Positions 30,506 through 40,448 of a stretch of 64,000 bases of DNA are shown in pieces. Positions within the stretch are counted from its first letter, which is position 1, and each line of letters starts with the position of its first letter. The notes under the pieces are model-generated. The model was not told the DNA's origin, did not search any database, and was given only the letters and a program-made list of their open reading frames with translations. The translations under genes were made by a program, and so were the position numbers. Origin of the DNA: an uncultured beta proteobacterium (GTDB lineage: Bacteria > Pseudomonadota > Gammaproteobacteria > Burkholderiales > Burkholderiaceae_C); NCBI GenBank assembly GCA_903960915.1, contig CAJCCO010000120.1, forward strand, positions 80,940 through 144,939, in the 5' to 3' direction.

Positions 30506-31423
30506 GTGGCACTTTCTATGGCACTTCCCATGACACTCCCAGCAACGCTAGCCCTTCCGCTGCCGGTGCAGGGCCTGAGCTGGACGGTGGTGGGCGCGGT
30601 GTTGCTGGGCGCCTTGTTGCACGCGAGCTGGAACGCGCTGGTCAAGTCCAGCGCCGACAAAGACCTCGACATGGTCACCCTGCACCTGATGGGCTCCTTG
30701 ATCGCCTTGCCGCTGCTGGCCACGGTGGGCTGGCCGGCTGCTGCGGCCTGGCCTTTCATTGCCGGCTCGGTGACGCTGCATCTGGGCTATTACCTGACGC
30801 TGTCGGGCGCCTACCGCCATGGTGACCTGGGCCTGACGTACCCGCTCATGCGCGGCGTAGCGCCGCTGCTGGTGGCCTTGAGCGCCAGCGCCTTGCTGGG
30901 TGAAACACTCACGCCCCTGGCTTGGGTAGGTGTGTGGGGTGTGAGCCTGGGCGTGCTGGTGCTGGGCCTGACACGCCAGGCGCTGGCGGCACCCCGGGCG
31001 GTGGCGTTTGCTTTGACCAACGCCGCCATCATTGCCTGCTACACGGTGGTAGACGGGCAAGGCGTGCGCGCCAACCAGGCTGCCGGTGGCCACGCCTTGC
31101 AGTACGTGGCGGCGCTGTTTTTGCTGCACGGCTGGCCCTTCGCTGCTTTGAAACTGGCCCAACGCAAAGGGGCGGTGCTGCCTTATGTGCGCCAACGCTG
31201 GCCGGTAGGCGCCCTGGGGGCTGCGGCTTCGCTGGGCTCTTACGGCATTGCGCTGTGGGCCATGACGCACGCCCCAGTGGCCACGGTGGCGGCGCTGCGC
31301 GAAACCTCGGTGTTGTTTGCCCTGGTGCTCAGCACCTGGCTGCTGAAAGAAAAAATATCGATGCGCCGCGTACTGGGCGCCTGCACCCTGCTGGCCGGGG
31401 TGATGGCGCTGCGGCTGGGCTAA
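30506..31423 (+). CDS. EamA/DMT-family transporter
   Basis: ~10 TM segments; GLTYPLMRGVAPLLVALSASALLGETLTPLAWVGV. Confidence 0.85.
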   Translation: MALSMALPMTLPATLALPLPVQGLSWTVVGAVLLGALLHASWNALVKSSADKDLDMVTLHLMGSLIALPLLATVGWPAAAAWPFIAGSVTLHLGYYLTLSGAYRHGDLGLTYPLMRGVAPLLVALSASALLGETLTPLAWVGVWGVSLGVLVLGLTRQALAAPRAVAFALTNAAIIACYTVVDGQGVRANQAAGGHALQYVAALFLLHGWPFAALKLAQRKGAVLPYVRQRWPVGALGAAASLGSYGIALWAMTHAPVATVAALRETSVLFALVLSTWLLKEKISMRRVLGACTLLAGVMALRLG

Positions 31424-31503
31424 GGTGCGCCCCAACTTGCCAACCTTAAGATTCTTTTAATGTTCGCTAATAAAAATCAGTCCTGACACCTCAGGAGATT
31501 TTT

Positions 31504-33042
31504 ATGTTCAAACGGTTTTTCAATACAGGCTTCAGCCTGGCCCTCGTGGCTGCGCTAGCCGCCTGCGGCAGCAGTGGTTCTGACGACACCAACGGCGATG
31601 GCACGGTTTACGTGGCACCCACCAGCAGCGCCGTGGCCGCCACCTACAACGGCACCATTTCCGGGCTCGGCTCCATCGTCGTCAACGGCGTGCGCTTTGA
31701 AACCGTAGGCGCCAGCGTGGTCGACGGCGATGACCTGTATGGCAGCACGTCCTACCACATGCCTCTGGCCATTGGCATGACAGTGGCCCTCAGCGGCAGC
31801 GCCGATGATGTGGGCGGCACCGGCCAGGCCAGCACCATCCGCATTCTGGGCGGCGTGCGCGGCTACCTGGCTGCGACCCCTGCAGCCAACGCCACGCTGC
31901 TGAACATCGCCTCGGCCCAGAGCGTTGTGGTGGACAGCAATACCGTCTATGGCGGCACCCGCAGCAATGGGGCTGCAGTCACCACCGTAGCGGGCTTGCT
32001 GGCCAATGATGCGGTTGAAATTTATGGCGTGACGCAAACCAATGGCGATTTTTTAGCCACACGTGTAACAGCCCTGCCCAGCATGCCCGGCCTCTACCAG
32101 CTGGCACTGCGCGGCAGCATCACGGCCATTAACTCCAACGTAAACACCAGCGCCAACCAATACACCGTGCAAACCAGCAACACCGACCAAGTCACCGTGG
32201 CCTGCGCCTCACCAGGCTGCAGCCTGAGCCCCAGTGGTGTGAGCCTGAGCGTAGGCGCACCCGTTCGGGTACTGGCCGCCAGTGCCAACAGTTTGAGTGG
32301 TGGTGTGCTGAGCGCCAGCGTTCTGCAAGCGGTCAACCCACGGTTGCTCACCAGCTTCTCGGGTTTTACAGCCAATTACGCCAAGATCAAAGGCCTGACC
32401 CAACAAGTAGGCAGCAGCTGGTTTGTATCGGGCGTAGAGGTAACGGGTGCCAACTTCACCACCCCGGGCGTCTATGTGGAGGTGAAGGGCAGCTGGTCGG
32501 GCCAGACCTTGGTGGCCAGCCAATGGTATGCAGAGAATGACCGCACAGTCGCTGCAGGCAGCAGCCAGGTTAGCTACAACAACGAGCTGTTTGGCCCCGT
32601 GGCCAGCTTGAGCGGCAGCACCTTCAATGTGCAAGGCGTACCTGTGAACAGCACCAATGCCTACTGGGCCAACGGCAGCTTGTCGAGCTTGCAAAATGGT
32701 TCGTATGTCGAAGTCAAAGGGGCCATGAGCAACGGCCAGTTGCTGGCTTCCAAAATAGAGATCAAGACCACGACAAGCGCCAACAACGATGACCATGACA
32801 GCAGCACGCTGCACGGCAGCCAGTTTGAGATTTATGGTTCGATAAGCAACTGGACCTCGCAGACCAGCGCTTTCTCCCTGACCTCTCGCGGTACCGTCTA
32901 TGCGGCACAAAATGTGGCCCAGGTGCGGTTTGAGCACGGTCTTCCCGTCAATGGCAGTTATGTTGAAGCCAAGGGGTATATGCAAGGCAGCACTTTCATG
33001 GTGGTGAAGTTAGAAGTAAAAAATGGCTACCACGATGACTGA
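31504..33042 (+). CDS. DUF5666-type repeat lipoprotein
   Basis: Lipobox-like LVAALAACGSS; repeated GxVxxxxxxxxFxVxGxxV / YVEVKGxxSxGxLxAxKIEI units. Confidence 0.75.
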   Translation: MFKRFFNTGFSLALVAALAACGSSGSDDTNGDGTVYVAPTSSAVAATYNGTISGLGSIVVNGVRFETVGASVVDGDDLYGSTSYHMPLAIGMTVALSGSADDVGGTGQASTIRILGGVRGYLAATPAANATLLNIASAQSVVVDSNTVYGGTRSNGAAVTTVAGLLANDAVEIYGVTQTNGDFLATRVTALPSMPGLYQLALRGSITAINSNVNTSANQYTVQTSNTDQVTVACASPGCSLSPSGVSLSVGAPVRVLAASANSLSGGVLSASVLQAVNPRLLTSFSGFTANYAKIKGLTQQVGSSWFVSGVEVTGANFTTPGVYVEVKGSWSGQTLVASQWYAENDRTVAAGSSQVSYNNELFGPVASLSGSTFNVQGVPVNSTNAYWANGSLSSLQNGSYVEVKGAMSNGQLLASKIEIKTTTSANNDDHDSSTLHGSQFEIYGSISNWTSQTSAFSLTSRGTVYAAQNVAQVRFEHGLPVNGSYVEAKGYMQGSTFMVVKLEVKNGYHDD

Positions 33043-33071
33043 TCTGCCGCTCAACACCAGCAAGTGCTGAG

Positions 33072-33731
33072 ATGCGCTTGCTATTGGTTGAGGATGACGC
33101 GCTGTTGGGTGACGGCATTCAGGCCGGCCTGCGGTTGGCCGGCTATGCCGTGGACTGGGTGCGTGACGGTGCCGCAGCCGCCCTGGCCTTGCGCAATGAA
33201 CGGTATGCCGTTTGCGTGCTTGATCTGGGCTTGCCGCAGCTCGACGGCCTGACCCTGTTGCGCCAACTGCGCAGCCGGGGCGACCACACCCCGGTACTGG
33301 TGCTCAGTGCACGCGACACCCGCGAGGACAAGGTGCAAGGGCTCGATGCTGGTGCAGACGACTACCTGTCCAAACCCTTTGACCTGCCCGAGCTGCAAGC
33401 CCGCTTACGCGCCTTGCTGCGCCGGGCTTCAGGCTCGGGCGAAGCGGTGCTTCGCTTTGGCGAGGTGACGCTCGATACCGTCACGCGGCGCGCCTATTTC
33501 AAGGCAGCGCCGGTTGCCTTATCGGGCCGCGAGCATGCCCTGCTGCACGATTTGCTGAGCCACAACCAAAGCATTCGCTCACGCAGCGAACTCGAACAAA
33601 GCATGTATGCCTGGGGTGAAGAGGTGGAGAGCAATGCGGTCGAGGTCTACATACATCACTTGCGCAAAAAGTTTGGCGCTCACTTCATCAAAACCGTGCG
33701 CGGGCTGGGCTACTCCCTGGGAACTGAATAA
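33072..33731 (+). CDS. OmpR-family response regulator
   Basis: MRLLLVEDDALLGDGIQAGLRLAGYAVDWVRDG; VLDLGLPQLDGL; wHTH. Confidence 0.93.
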   Translation: MRLLLVEDDALLGDGIQAGLRLAGYAVDWVRDGAAAALALRNERYAVCVLDLGLPQLDGLTLLRQLRSRGDHTPVLVLSARDTREDKVQGLDAGADDYLSKPFDLPELQARLRALLRRASGSGEAVLRFGEVTLDTVTRRAYFKAAPVALSGREHALLHDLLSHNQSIRSRSELEQSMYAWGEEVESNAVEVYIHHLRKKFGAHFIKTVRGLGYSLGTE

Positions 33732-35119
33732 TGTCTTTACGCCTGCGTTTGTCGCTAGCCCTGTCATTGCTGATGCTTCTGGTGTGCGCCAGCATGGCTT
33801 GGCTGAGCTATGACAAAGCCCGCCATGAAGCCGACGAACTGTTGGACGGGCAACTGGTGATGGCGGCGCGTTTGATTGAGGCGCAGGTTCATCACGAGAC
33901 TACGCAAGCGCCACTGTCGTCCTTGTCCAAGGCGCTCCCTCAAACCCAACTCACCGAGGTGCTCAACCGCAGCGGCCAGCACCGTTACGAACAGGTGCTG
34001 GCTTTTCGCGTTTGGTCAAACACCGGCGCGCTGTTGCTGCGCTCTCACAACACCGAAGGCTTGAGCCGCCCCAGTGCCCTGGGTTTTAGCAGCCAGGCTG
34101 TGGGCGACCAATCCTGGCGCTTGTTCCTGCGCGCCAGCGACACCGGCGATTTCTTTACCCTGGTGGCGCAACCCGAAAGCGAACGCCACCGGGTGGCGCT
34201 GGAAGTCGCCACCCAGGTGACCTGGCCGGGTTTGCTTTCCATACCCGTGGCCATTTTTTTGGCGGTCTTCGTTGTGTGGAAGGCCCTGCGTCCATTGGCC
34301 ACGCTGACGCGCGAGGTTCGGGGTCGCAGCAGCGCGCAATTACAAAGCCTGCCCACCGTCATGGTGCCCCTGGAGGTGCGCCCGCTGGTGGACTCGATCA
34401 ACGACTTGCTGCACCGGTTGGAACAACGTCTGGAACACGAGCGACGTTTTACAGCGGATGCCGCGCATGAACTGCGCACGCCGATTGCCGGGCTCAAAGT
34501 GCAAGCGCAAGTAGCCGCAGCCACGCAAGACCCGGACGCACGCGCCCACGCCATCGCCCAGGTTTTGCTGGGCCTGCAGCGCGCCGAACGGCTGGTGGAC
34601 CAAATGCTCAGGCTGGCGCGACTCGACCCCCTGCATTCTTTGCAAACACAAGCGGTGGCCCTGCGCCCCTTGTTTCTAGGCTTGCAGGACGACCTGGCGG
34701 CCAGCACCAAAGCGCAGAAGCAACAACTGCTGATTGACTTGCCCCAGACGCGTATGAGCGTGCAGGCCGACCCGCAATTGCTGGAGGTTGCATTGCGCAA
34801 CCTGCTGGATAACGCCAGCCGGTACAGCGAGGCCGGTGCCACTTTGGTGCTGGGCGCGCGCCATACGCCTGGACACATTTGGCTGTATGTCACCAACCCT
34901 GCGCAAGGCATTGATAAAACCGAACTGGCCCAACTGCACCAGCGCTTTTACCGTGGCCAGTCCAAGCACCAGATGGGCAGCGGACTGGGGCTGGCTATTA
35001 CCCAACGCATTGCCGAACTGCACCATTGCCAATTGCTTCTGGCGCAAACGCCAAACCACTTGTTTCAAGCCAGTCTGGGCCCCTTTACCGGTCTGTTGAC
35101 CGACGAAGCTTTGACTTGA
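33731..35119 (+). CDS. Sensor histidine kinase
   Basis: RRFTADAAHELRTPIAGLKVQAQVA; LLDNASRYSE; GSGLGLAITQRIAELH; start overlaps stop of RR gene (TAATG). Confidence 0.93.
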   Translation: MSLRLRLSLALSLLMLLVCASMAWLSYDKARHEADELLDGQLVMAARLIEAQVHHETTQAPLSSLSKALPQTQLTEVLNRSGQHRYEQVLAFRVWSNTGALLLRSHNTEGLSRPSALGFSSQAVGDQSWRLFLRASDTGDFFTLVAQPESERHRVALEVATQVTWPGLLSIPVAIFLAVFVVWKALRPLATLTREVRGRSSAQLQSLPTVMVPLEVRPLVDSINDLLHRLEQRLEHERRFTADAAHELRTPIAGLKVQAQVAAATQDPDARAHAIAQVLLGLQRAERLVDQMLRLARLDPLHSLQTQAVALRPLFLGLQDDLAASTKAQKQQLLIDLPQTRMSVQADPQLLEVALRNLLDNASRYSEAGATLVLGARHTPGHIWLYVTNPAQGIDKTELAQLHQRFYRGQSKHQMGSGLGLAITQRIAELHHCQLLLAQTPNHLFQASLGPFTGLLTDEALT

Positions 35120-35135
35120 AACCCCGCCAGAGGCC

Positions 35136-36053
35136 CTACACGTGCGCCGTGTCGTGCCCGCTCACCACGCGGTAGCCAGAGGTGCCTGGGCTTGCGATCT
35201 CGTAGTCTTCGGTGTGCACCAGCACGCCGTGCGGGCGCAGCAACACAATGCCGTAGGCGCCAGGTTCGTCCACCGAGAGCGTGGTGTCTTCGGCGGCAAA
35301 CGGCATGGGCTGCTGGTGGCACGGGCTCTTGAACACCGAGAACGCAATGCCGTGGTTGGTGCCGCTGATGGTGCGGTGCACATGGCCAGCAAAGATATGG
35401 CGCACATTGCCGTGGCGCAACAGCAGCTCGTAAAACGCCTCACCATTTTTCAGGGCAATGGCGTCCATGCCCACAAAGCCGGTGGCGTGCGGCGGGTGGT
35501 GCATGAAGATGTGCACCGGGCGCTTGCCAGCACTGGCGAGTTGCTGCGCCAGCCAGTCTAGGCGCTGCGCACACAGAAAACCACTGTAACTGTCGGGGAA
35601 GTTGTACGGTGGCGCAAACAGAGTGTCGAGCAGCAGCAGGCGGGCGCCGTCATGCGCGGCAGTGCTGCCGGTGTGGGGCGCCAGGCCTTTATCGATGTCA
35701 CTATTTATGTCTGTATTTATGTCTGTATTTATGTCTATGGCTTGCTGCACAAACCCGTTGCCGTCCAGCGGCGCTTCTGGGAACACAGTGAGGAAGTTTT
35801 CGCGCTGGTCGTGGTTGCCCAAAAGCAGGCTGTAGGGGCAGCGCAGCTCGCTCAGCAAGGCACGCAGTCGCTGGTAAGAGGCCACGTCGCCCCGGTGCGT
35901 CAGGTCGCCGGTGAAGAGCACATGGTGGGTATCGGGGTGGTGTAGGTTGACGTGCGCAATGCCTTTGCGCAGCCGCTCTGACGGGTCCAGCCCAATGATG
36001 CGCCCGCCTTCGGGCAGGATGTGCAGGTCGGTAAAAACAATCAGCTTGCTCAT
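35136..36053 (-). CDS. Metallophosphoesterase (CpdA-like)
   Basis: VFTDLHILPEG; LFTGDLTHRGD; LLGNHDQRENF; FMHHPPH; FAGHVHR. Confidence 0.88.
   Translation of the reverse strand: MSKLIVFTDLHILPEGGRIIGLDPSERLRKGIAHVNLHHPDTHHVLFTGDLTHRGDVASYQRLRALLSELRCPYSLLLGNHDQRENFLTVFPEAPLDGNGFVQQAIDINTDINTDINSDIDKGLAPHTGSTAAHDGARLLLLDTLFAPPYNFPDSYSGFLCAQRLDWLAQQLASAGKRPVHIFMHHPPHATGFVGMDAIALKNGEAFYELLLRHGNVRHIFAGHVHRTISGTNHGIAFSVFKSPCHQQPMPFAAEDTTLSVDEPGAYGIVLLRPHGVLVHTEDYEIASPGTSGYRVVSGHDTAHV
35695..35736 (+). repeat. 12-bp in-frame tandem repeat (TCTGTATTTATG)x3 inside metallophosphoesterase gene
   Basis: Encodes DINTDINTDINSDID on minus strand. Confidence 0.9.
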
Positions 36054-36061
36054 GTCTGGGT

Positions 36062-36979
36062 CTCCTGTTTTGGGTGACGTGCCATGCGCAGCGCCAGCAA
36101 ACCGGCCAGCACAATCACGGCGGCGCCAGCTACCGTGGTGGCGCGTGGAATTTCTTGAAAAAACACAAAGCCCCACAAGGGCGCCCACAAAATACCCGTG
36201 TACTCAAACGGCGCCACGCGGTTGGCCTGGGCAATGCGGTAGGCGCTGGTTAAAAACATCATGCCGGTGGCGGCTACCACGCCGCAGGCGCCAATCAGCA
36301 GCAGGTCGTTGAGCGGAATCCACATCCAGCCGCGCACCAGAAACGCCAGGCTCGGATGCGCCGCGTTCTCAATACCCAGCGCGTGCAACACCAGTGCGGT
36401 GATCACCGCGCCCACAAAGAAACCGGCGTTTTGAAAGAACGACAACACCGAGGCCGGCTGCGTGGCGCCGATCTTGCGCGCCATCAACATGGACGTGCCG
36501 TACATGCAAGCCGACAACAGCGACAGCAGAGCCGCTGGCTCGAACAAACCGGTGCCGGGCTGCAACATCACCATCACCCCGGCAAAGCCCAGCAACACCG
36601 CCGCCCACACCCGCCAGCCCGAATGCTCGCCCAGAAAAGGCCCAGCCAGCGCGGTGACAAAGAGCGGCACGGTGAAATACAACGCCACTGCATCGGCCAG
36701 GGGCAGCGCCGGAAAGGCCATGTAATACGCCGTGTACGACACAAACATGATCAAGGCCCGCGCAATCAGCGGCCCCAACTGGTTGCCAAACAGCGCACGC
36801 CAACCCACTTCGCGCTGCACCAGCGCAAACAAAATGGGAAACGCCACCAGCGAGCGAATCACCACCACCTGGGTCAGCGGGTAAGCGCCACTGACTTGCT
36901 TGATGATGGCGTCTTGCAACGAGAACACGAACACCCCCAGACAAAGGTACAAAATGCCGCGCGCTGTGTTGTTGTGCAT
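36062..36979 (-). CDS. EamA/DMT-family transporter
   Basis: ILYLCLGVFVFSLQDAIIKQVSGAYPLTQVVVIRSLVAFP; RVAPFEYTGILWAPLWGFVFFQEIP; approximate coordinates, start codon uncertain (ORF track 36050..37159). Confidence 0.8.
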
Positions 36980-37130
36980 GTCAGGAGGGATCAGATAAGT
37001 TAAGGTGATGGGGAATACCGCCACGTATTGTGCCCATGCCAAGGACACGCCCCAGAATTCACCCAAAGCCCCGCCCCGCTTTAGGCGAAAATCCCCCCAA
37101 ATCCTACCTTCCCCGAGATGAAAGCCCCGC

Positions 37131-37607
37131 ATGAAAATTGAAAAAGACACCGTGGTCACCCTGAGCTACAAAGTGGCCGACGCCCAAGGCAAACTCATTG
37201 AAGAAGCCAAAGAACCCATGGCCTACCTGCACGGCGGCTACGGCAACACCCTGCCCAAAATTGAAGCCGCCCTAGACGGCCAGACCGCCGGCTTTCAGAC
37301 CGTGCTGGCCCTGAGCCCCGAAGACGCCTTTGGCCTGCGCGACGAAGGCCTGGTACAAACCATTGCCCGTAGCGACTTCCCGCCCGGCGTCAAAGTAGGC
37401 GGCCAACTGCGCGGCCACACCCCCGAAGGCCAGGAGCAGGTGTTTACCGTCATGAAAATCAAGGGCGACCAAGTGCTGCTGGACGGCAACCACCCCTGGG
37501 CCGGCCAAGCCCTGCGCTTCAGCCTGAAAGTGACCGAGGTGCGCAAAGCCCTTGAAGAAGAACTGGCCCACGGCCACGTCCACGGCGCCCACGGCCACCA
37601 CCATTAA
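37131..37607 (+). CDS. slyD: FKBP-type peptidyl-prolyl isomerase SlyD-like
   Basis: KDTVVTLSYKVADAQGKLIEEAKEPMAYLHGGYGNTLPKIEAALDGQ; His-rich C-terminus HGHVHGAHGHHH. Confidence 0.92.
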   Translation: MKIEKDTVVTLSYKVADAQGKLIEEAKEPMAYLHGGYGNTLPKIEAALDGQTAGFQTVLALSPEDAFGLRDEGLVQTIARSDFPPGVKVGGQLRGHTPEGQEQVFTVMKIKGDQVLLDGNHPWAGQALRFSLKVTEVRKALEEELAHGHVHGAHGHHH

Positions 37608-37628
37608 GACCTAGCCGGGCGGGACCTC

Positions 37629-37813
37629 AGCCTGCGCCGTAGCCGCAAACTCGGCAGACAGCCTTTCGTCACGGGCGGCGGTTTGCCAAAACTTTTGCGC
37701 CAGTTCTCAGGCGCGGGGCCACTGGGACAGGGCGGCGGCGGTGGGTTGCAGGGCACGTCTTCATCGCTCCAGTGGCGCGGGTCGCTGCCAAGTTGCAGCT
37801 CGGGGTGGGCCTG
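37629..37813 (-). pseudogene. Internally deleted vestige of a HipA/YjjJ-like gene
   Basis: 37629-37754 is near-identical to 38969-39086 and 37755-37813 is near-identical to ~39816-39869, the intact gene; the ~730 bp between is missing. Confidence 0.85.
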
Positions 37814-37978
37814 CAGCAACACCCGCTCAACAGCAGCTGTTGCATCTGCATGTCCCTTCGCGTTAGTTACACCAATTTGTTTGCCAGTCAGGGCAATATG
37901 GAAATATTTGGCACCCAAAATGTGTGTGTTTGACACCTGATATGCCTTACCCTATAGTAAGGAAAATAGGAATTCAAC

Positions 37979-38221
37979 ATGACAACAGCTACCCTCACAA
38001 GCAAGGGACAAATCACCATTCCCGCCGATGTGCGGCATGACTTGAAGGTCGAAGCGGGTGATCGCGTCGAATTCATCCAGATTGCGCCAGGACGTTACGA
38101 GTTCGTGGCGGCCACTCAGAACGTCACCGAACTCAAAGGCATGTTCGGTAAGCCGGCGAAAACGATTTCCATTGATGACATGAACAAAGCCATAGCCCAA
38201 CGTGGAGCGTCTGCACGATGA
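37979..38221 (+). CDS. AbrB/MazE-family antitoxin
   Basis: TATLTSKGQITIPADVRHDLKVEAGDRVEFI. Confidence 0.9.
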   Translation: MTTATLTSKGQITIPADVRHDLKVEAGDRVEFIQIAPGRYEFVAATQNVTELKGMFGKPAKTISIDDMNKAIAQRGASAR

Positions 38222-38613
38222 TCGGGCTCGATACCAATGTCCTTGTGCGCTACATCATGCAAGACGACCCAAAGCAGTCGCCCAAGGCCTCGGCGCTTAT
38301 TGAGTCGTTGGACTCTGAAAACCCCGGCTTCATCACGGTGGTTTCGGTTGTTGAGTTGTATTGGGTGCTGACCGCCAGCTATGGCCTCACTGGCCAACAG
38401 GTTAAGCAGGCCCTGGAGGTTCTGTTGCGCACAAAGCAGATCATCGTGGACCGTGCTGACCAAGTGCTCAGAGCCTTGCGAGTTTTTGACGATGGCAAAG
38501 CGGATTTCGCTGATTGCCTGATTGAGCGCACCGCCGTTTCAGCGGGATGTGGCCAAACCATGACTTTCGACGTTGGTGCTGCAAAGTATGCAGGCATGAC
38601 GTTGATTCGCTGA
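38218..38613 (+). CDS. PIN-domain toxin (VapC-like)
   Basis: MIGLDTNVLVRYIMQDDP; VELYWVL; DFADCLIERTA; ATGA overlap with antitoxin. Confidence 0.9.
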   Translation: MIGLDTNVLVRYIMQDDPKQSPKASALIESLDSENPGFITVVSVVELYWVLTASYGLTGQQVKQALEVLLRTKQIIVDRADQVLRALRVFDDGKADFADCLIERTAVSAGCGQTMTFDVGAAKYAGMTLIR

Positions 38614-38939
38614 ACACTAAATCCGCGCATTCCCCCTGTTAATGGCGTGCCATTGCGGTGCGCCATACACCGGCCTAATTTGGCCGCTTGCCGCCGCGAT
38701 GCCCTTCGCCCGCGGGAGACTCATGAGATACATCCTATGCAACGCAGAGGGGTATGAGGGCCCGATGCCCTTTGGGTTCGGCAGGTCGATGGGTACTTTG
38801 ACACCCTCGCCGGCCCGTTTAACTGCCTACGATGCGCATGCCTTGGGCTTGGCCAAACTTGCACAGCCTCTTTAACGTGTTAACTTGAATTGTGGCCTTG
38901 CAAAAAACCCACAGGACTACAGCCCCACCACAACCCCCG

Positions 38940-40262
38940 CTACAACCCCGCCACATGCAACGCATTAACCTGCGCCGTTGCCGCAAACTCGGCCGACAGC
39001 CGTTCGTCATTCGCGGCGGTTTGCCAGAACTTTTGCGCCAATTCTCGGGCGCGGGGCCACTGGGCCAGGGTGGCGGTGGTGGGTTGCAGGGCTTGTGCGG
39101 CAAAGCTGCGCGGCACCAGCTCGCCGGCTACTGGGGCATACAGCATGGGCAGCATGTCGTAGACGGGGGACAAGGCCCAGCGCTTGCCTTGCTGCAGCAG
39201 GGAGATGTTGCCATAGTGGCGGTCGGTGTTGGCTATGAGCAGGCCAAAGGCTTCTAGCAGGGCCAGGGTGTTGGCGTCTGCCGGGGTGAGCAATTGGCGG
39301 GCGGCCAGGCGGGTGGCGGTGGCGGCCCAGTTGTCCATTTGGCCCACGTATTGGGCGTCAAACACCAACAAAGACACCATGCCGATGCGCCCGCTTGGCT
39401 TGGACGACGTGCGGTCAAACCGTTCAACCTCCAAAAACACCCGGCCTTGAAAGTTGAAGAGCGCGGTGCGCGCAGCAGACAGCCCGGCTTGCGCCAGGGT
39501 TTGCAGCGCCAGGTGTTCACACACCAGCAGGTCGCGGGTGCGCTGGTCTGCCTGGGTTTGTCCGGCGGCGGAGAACTTGACCAGCACCGAGCGCCCTGCG
39601 GTGACGGTGCAGAACTTGGGTTGCTCGCCCCCGGCCGATGAGCCGGGCAGCGTGCCTTGCATGGCTTGCTCGGCCAGCAGTGGGTAGCTTTCTGCACTGG
39701 GCACGCGCAAGGTGCGCTCGGACAGGCTGTGAAAACGCTGGTACGTGGACTCGCCCAACAGCAGGTTGCCGGGCAGGTCTTCGCCAAACTGGGTGAGGGC
39801 GCGCAGAACGTCTTCATCGCTCCAGTGGCGCGGGTCGCTGCCAAGTTGCAGCGCGGGGTGGGCCTGGGCAAAGGCGCGTCCCATAAAGCCTTGCGGGCGC
39901 ATGTCTTCCAGAAACCAGGGCAAGCCGTCGTGGCGCGCGCCTGGGCCGCCCGCTTCATCGACCCAGTAGCCGCCACCCGCCATGGGCACCAACTGCGCAA
40001 ACAGGCTGACTTGCCCGGTCGCGTCTACCTGCATGATTTGAACGGCACTGCCCACGCCCGGCACGGTACGCGGCAACAGGTAACGCTGCGACCGGGCCGC
40101 ACCCACTTTGCGCACCTGGCCCGCAGCGGTGAGCTTGGCCAAGGCCCGCGATACGGTGGCCTGGCTGGCGCCAAGTTGGGTTTGAAGCTCTGCGCTGCTC
40201 AAGTCTGGCTGTCGGCGCAAGGCTTGCACAATCAAGGGAGCAAGGTCGGGCAAAGCAGCCAT
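38940..40262 (-). CDS. yjjJ: HipA-family protein, YjjJ-like, with N-terminal winged HTH
   Basis: HTH SSAELQTQLGASQATVSRALAKLTAAGQVRKVG; HipA kinase-like GEQPKFCTV, FLEVERFDR, GLLIANTDRHYGNISLL. Confidence 0.85.
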   Translation of the reverse strand: MAALPDLAPLIVQALRRQPDLSSAELQTQLGASQATVSRALAKLTAAGQVRKVGAARSQRYLLPRTVPGVGSAVQIMQVDATGQVSLFAQLVPMAGGGYWVDEAGGPGARHDGLPWFLEDMRPQGFMGRAFAQAHPALQLGSDPRHWSDEDVLRALTQFGEDLPGNLLLGESTYQRFHSLSERTLRVPSAESYPLLAEQAMQGTLPGSSAGGEQPKFCTVTAGRSVLVKFSAAGQTQADQRTRDLLVCEHLALQTLAQAGLSAARTALFNFQGRVFLEVERFDRTSSKPSGRIGMVSLLVFDAQYVGQMDNWAATATRLAARQLLTPADANTLALLEAFGLLIANTDRHYGNISLLQQGKRWALSPVYDMLPMLYAPVAGELVPRSFAAQALQPTTATLAQWPRARELAQKFWQTAANDERLSAEFAATAQVNALHVAGL

Positions 40263-40420
40263 GAATAGATACTGAATAGATAAGTGAATCGATAATTTAT
40301 GCGGCAATCATAGACTATTCATATGTTTCCAGAGGGTATAGCCACTTATTGAACATCTATATGAATAGATATATGAATAGATAAATGAATAGATAAACGG
40401 ATAGATATCTGCATAGATAC
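40263..40420. repeat. Clustered GAATAGATA repeats around the 5' end of the HipA-like gene
   Basis: gaatagatactgaatagataagtgaatcgataa at 40263-40295 and 12-bp repeats atgaatagatat/atgaatagataa at ~40360-40415. Confidence 0.85.
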
Positions 40421-40448
40421 TCATCCCCACCGCCCCCCCTGGCGCCCT

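Noticed and set aside
40353-40420. Possible CRISPR array from short repeats
   Set aside because: Repeats are contiguous 12-mers with no spacers and no cas genes nearby.
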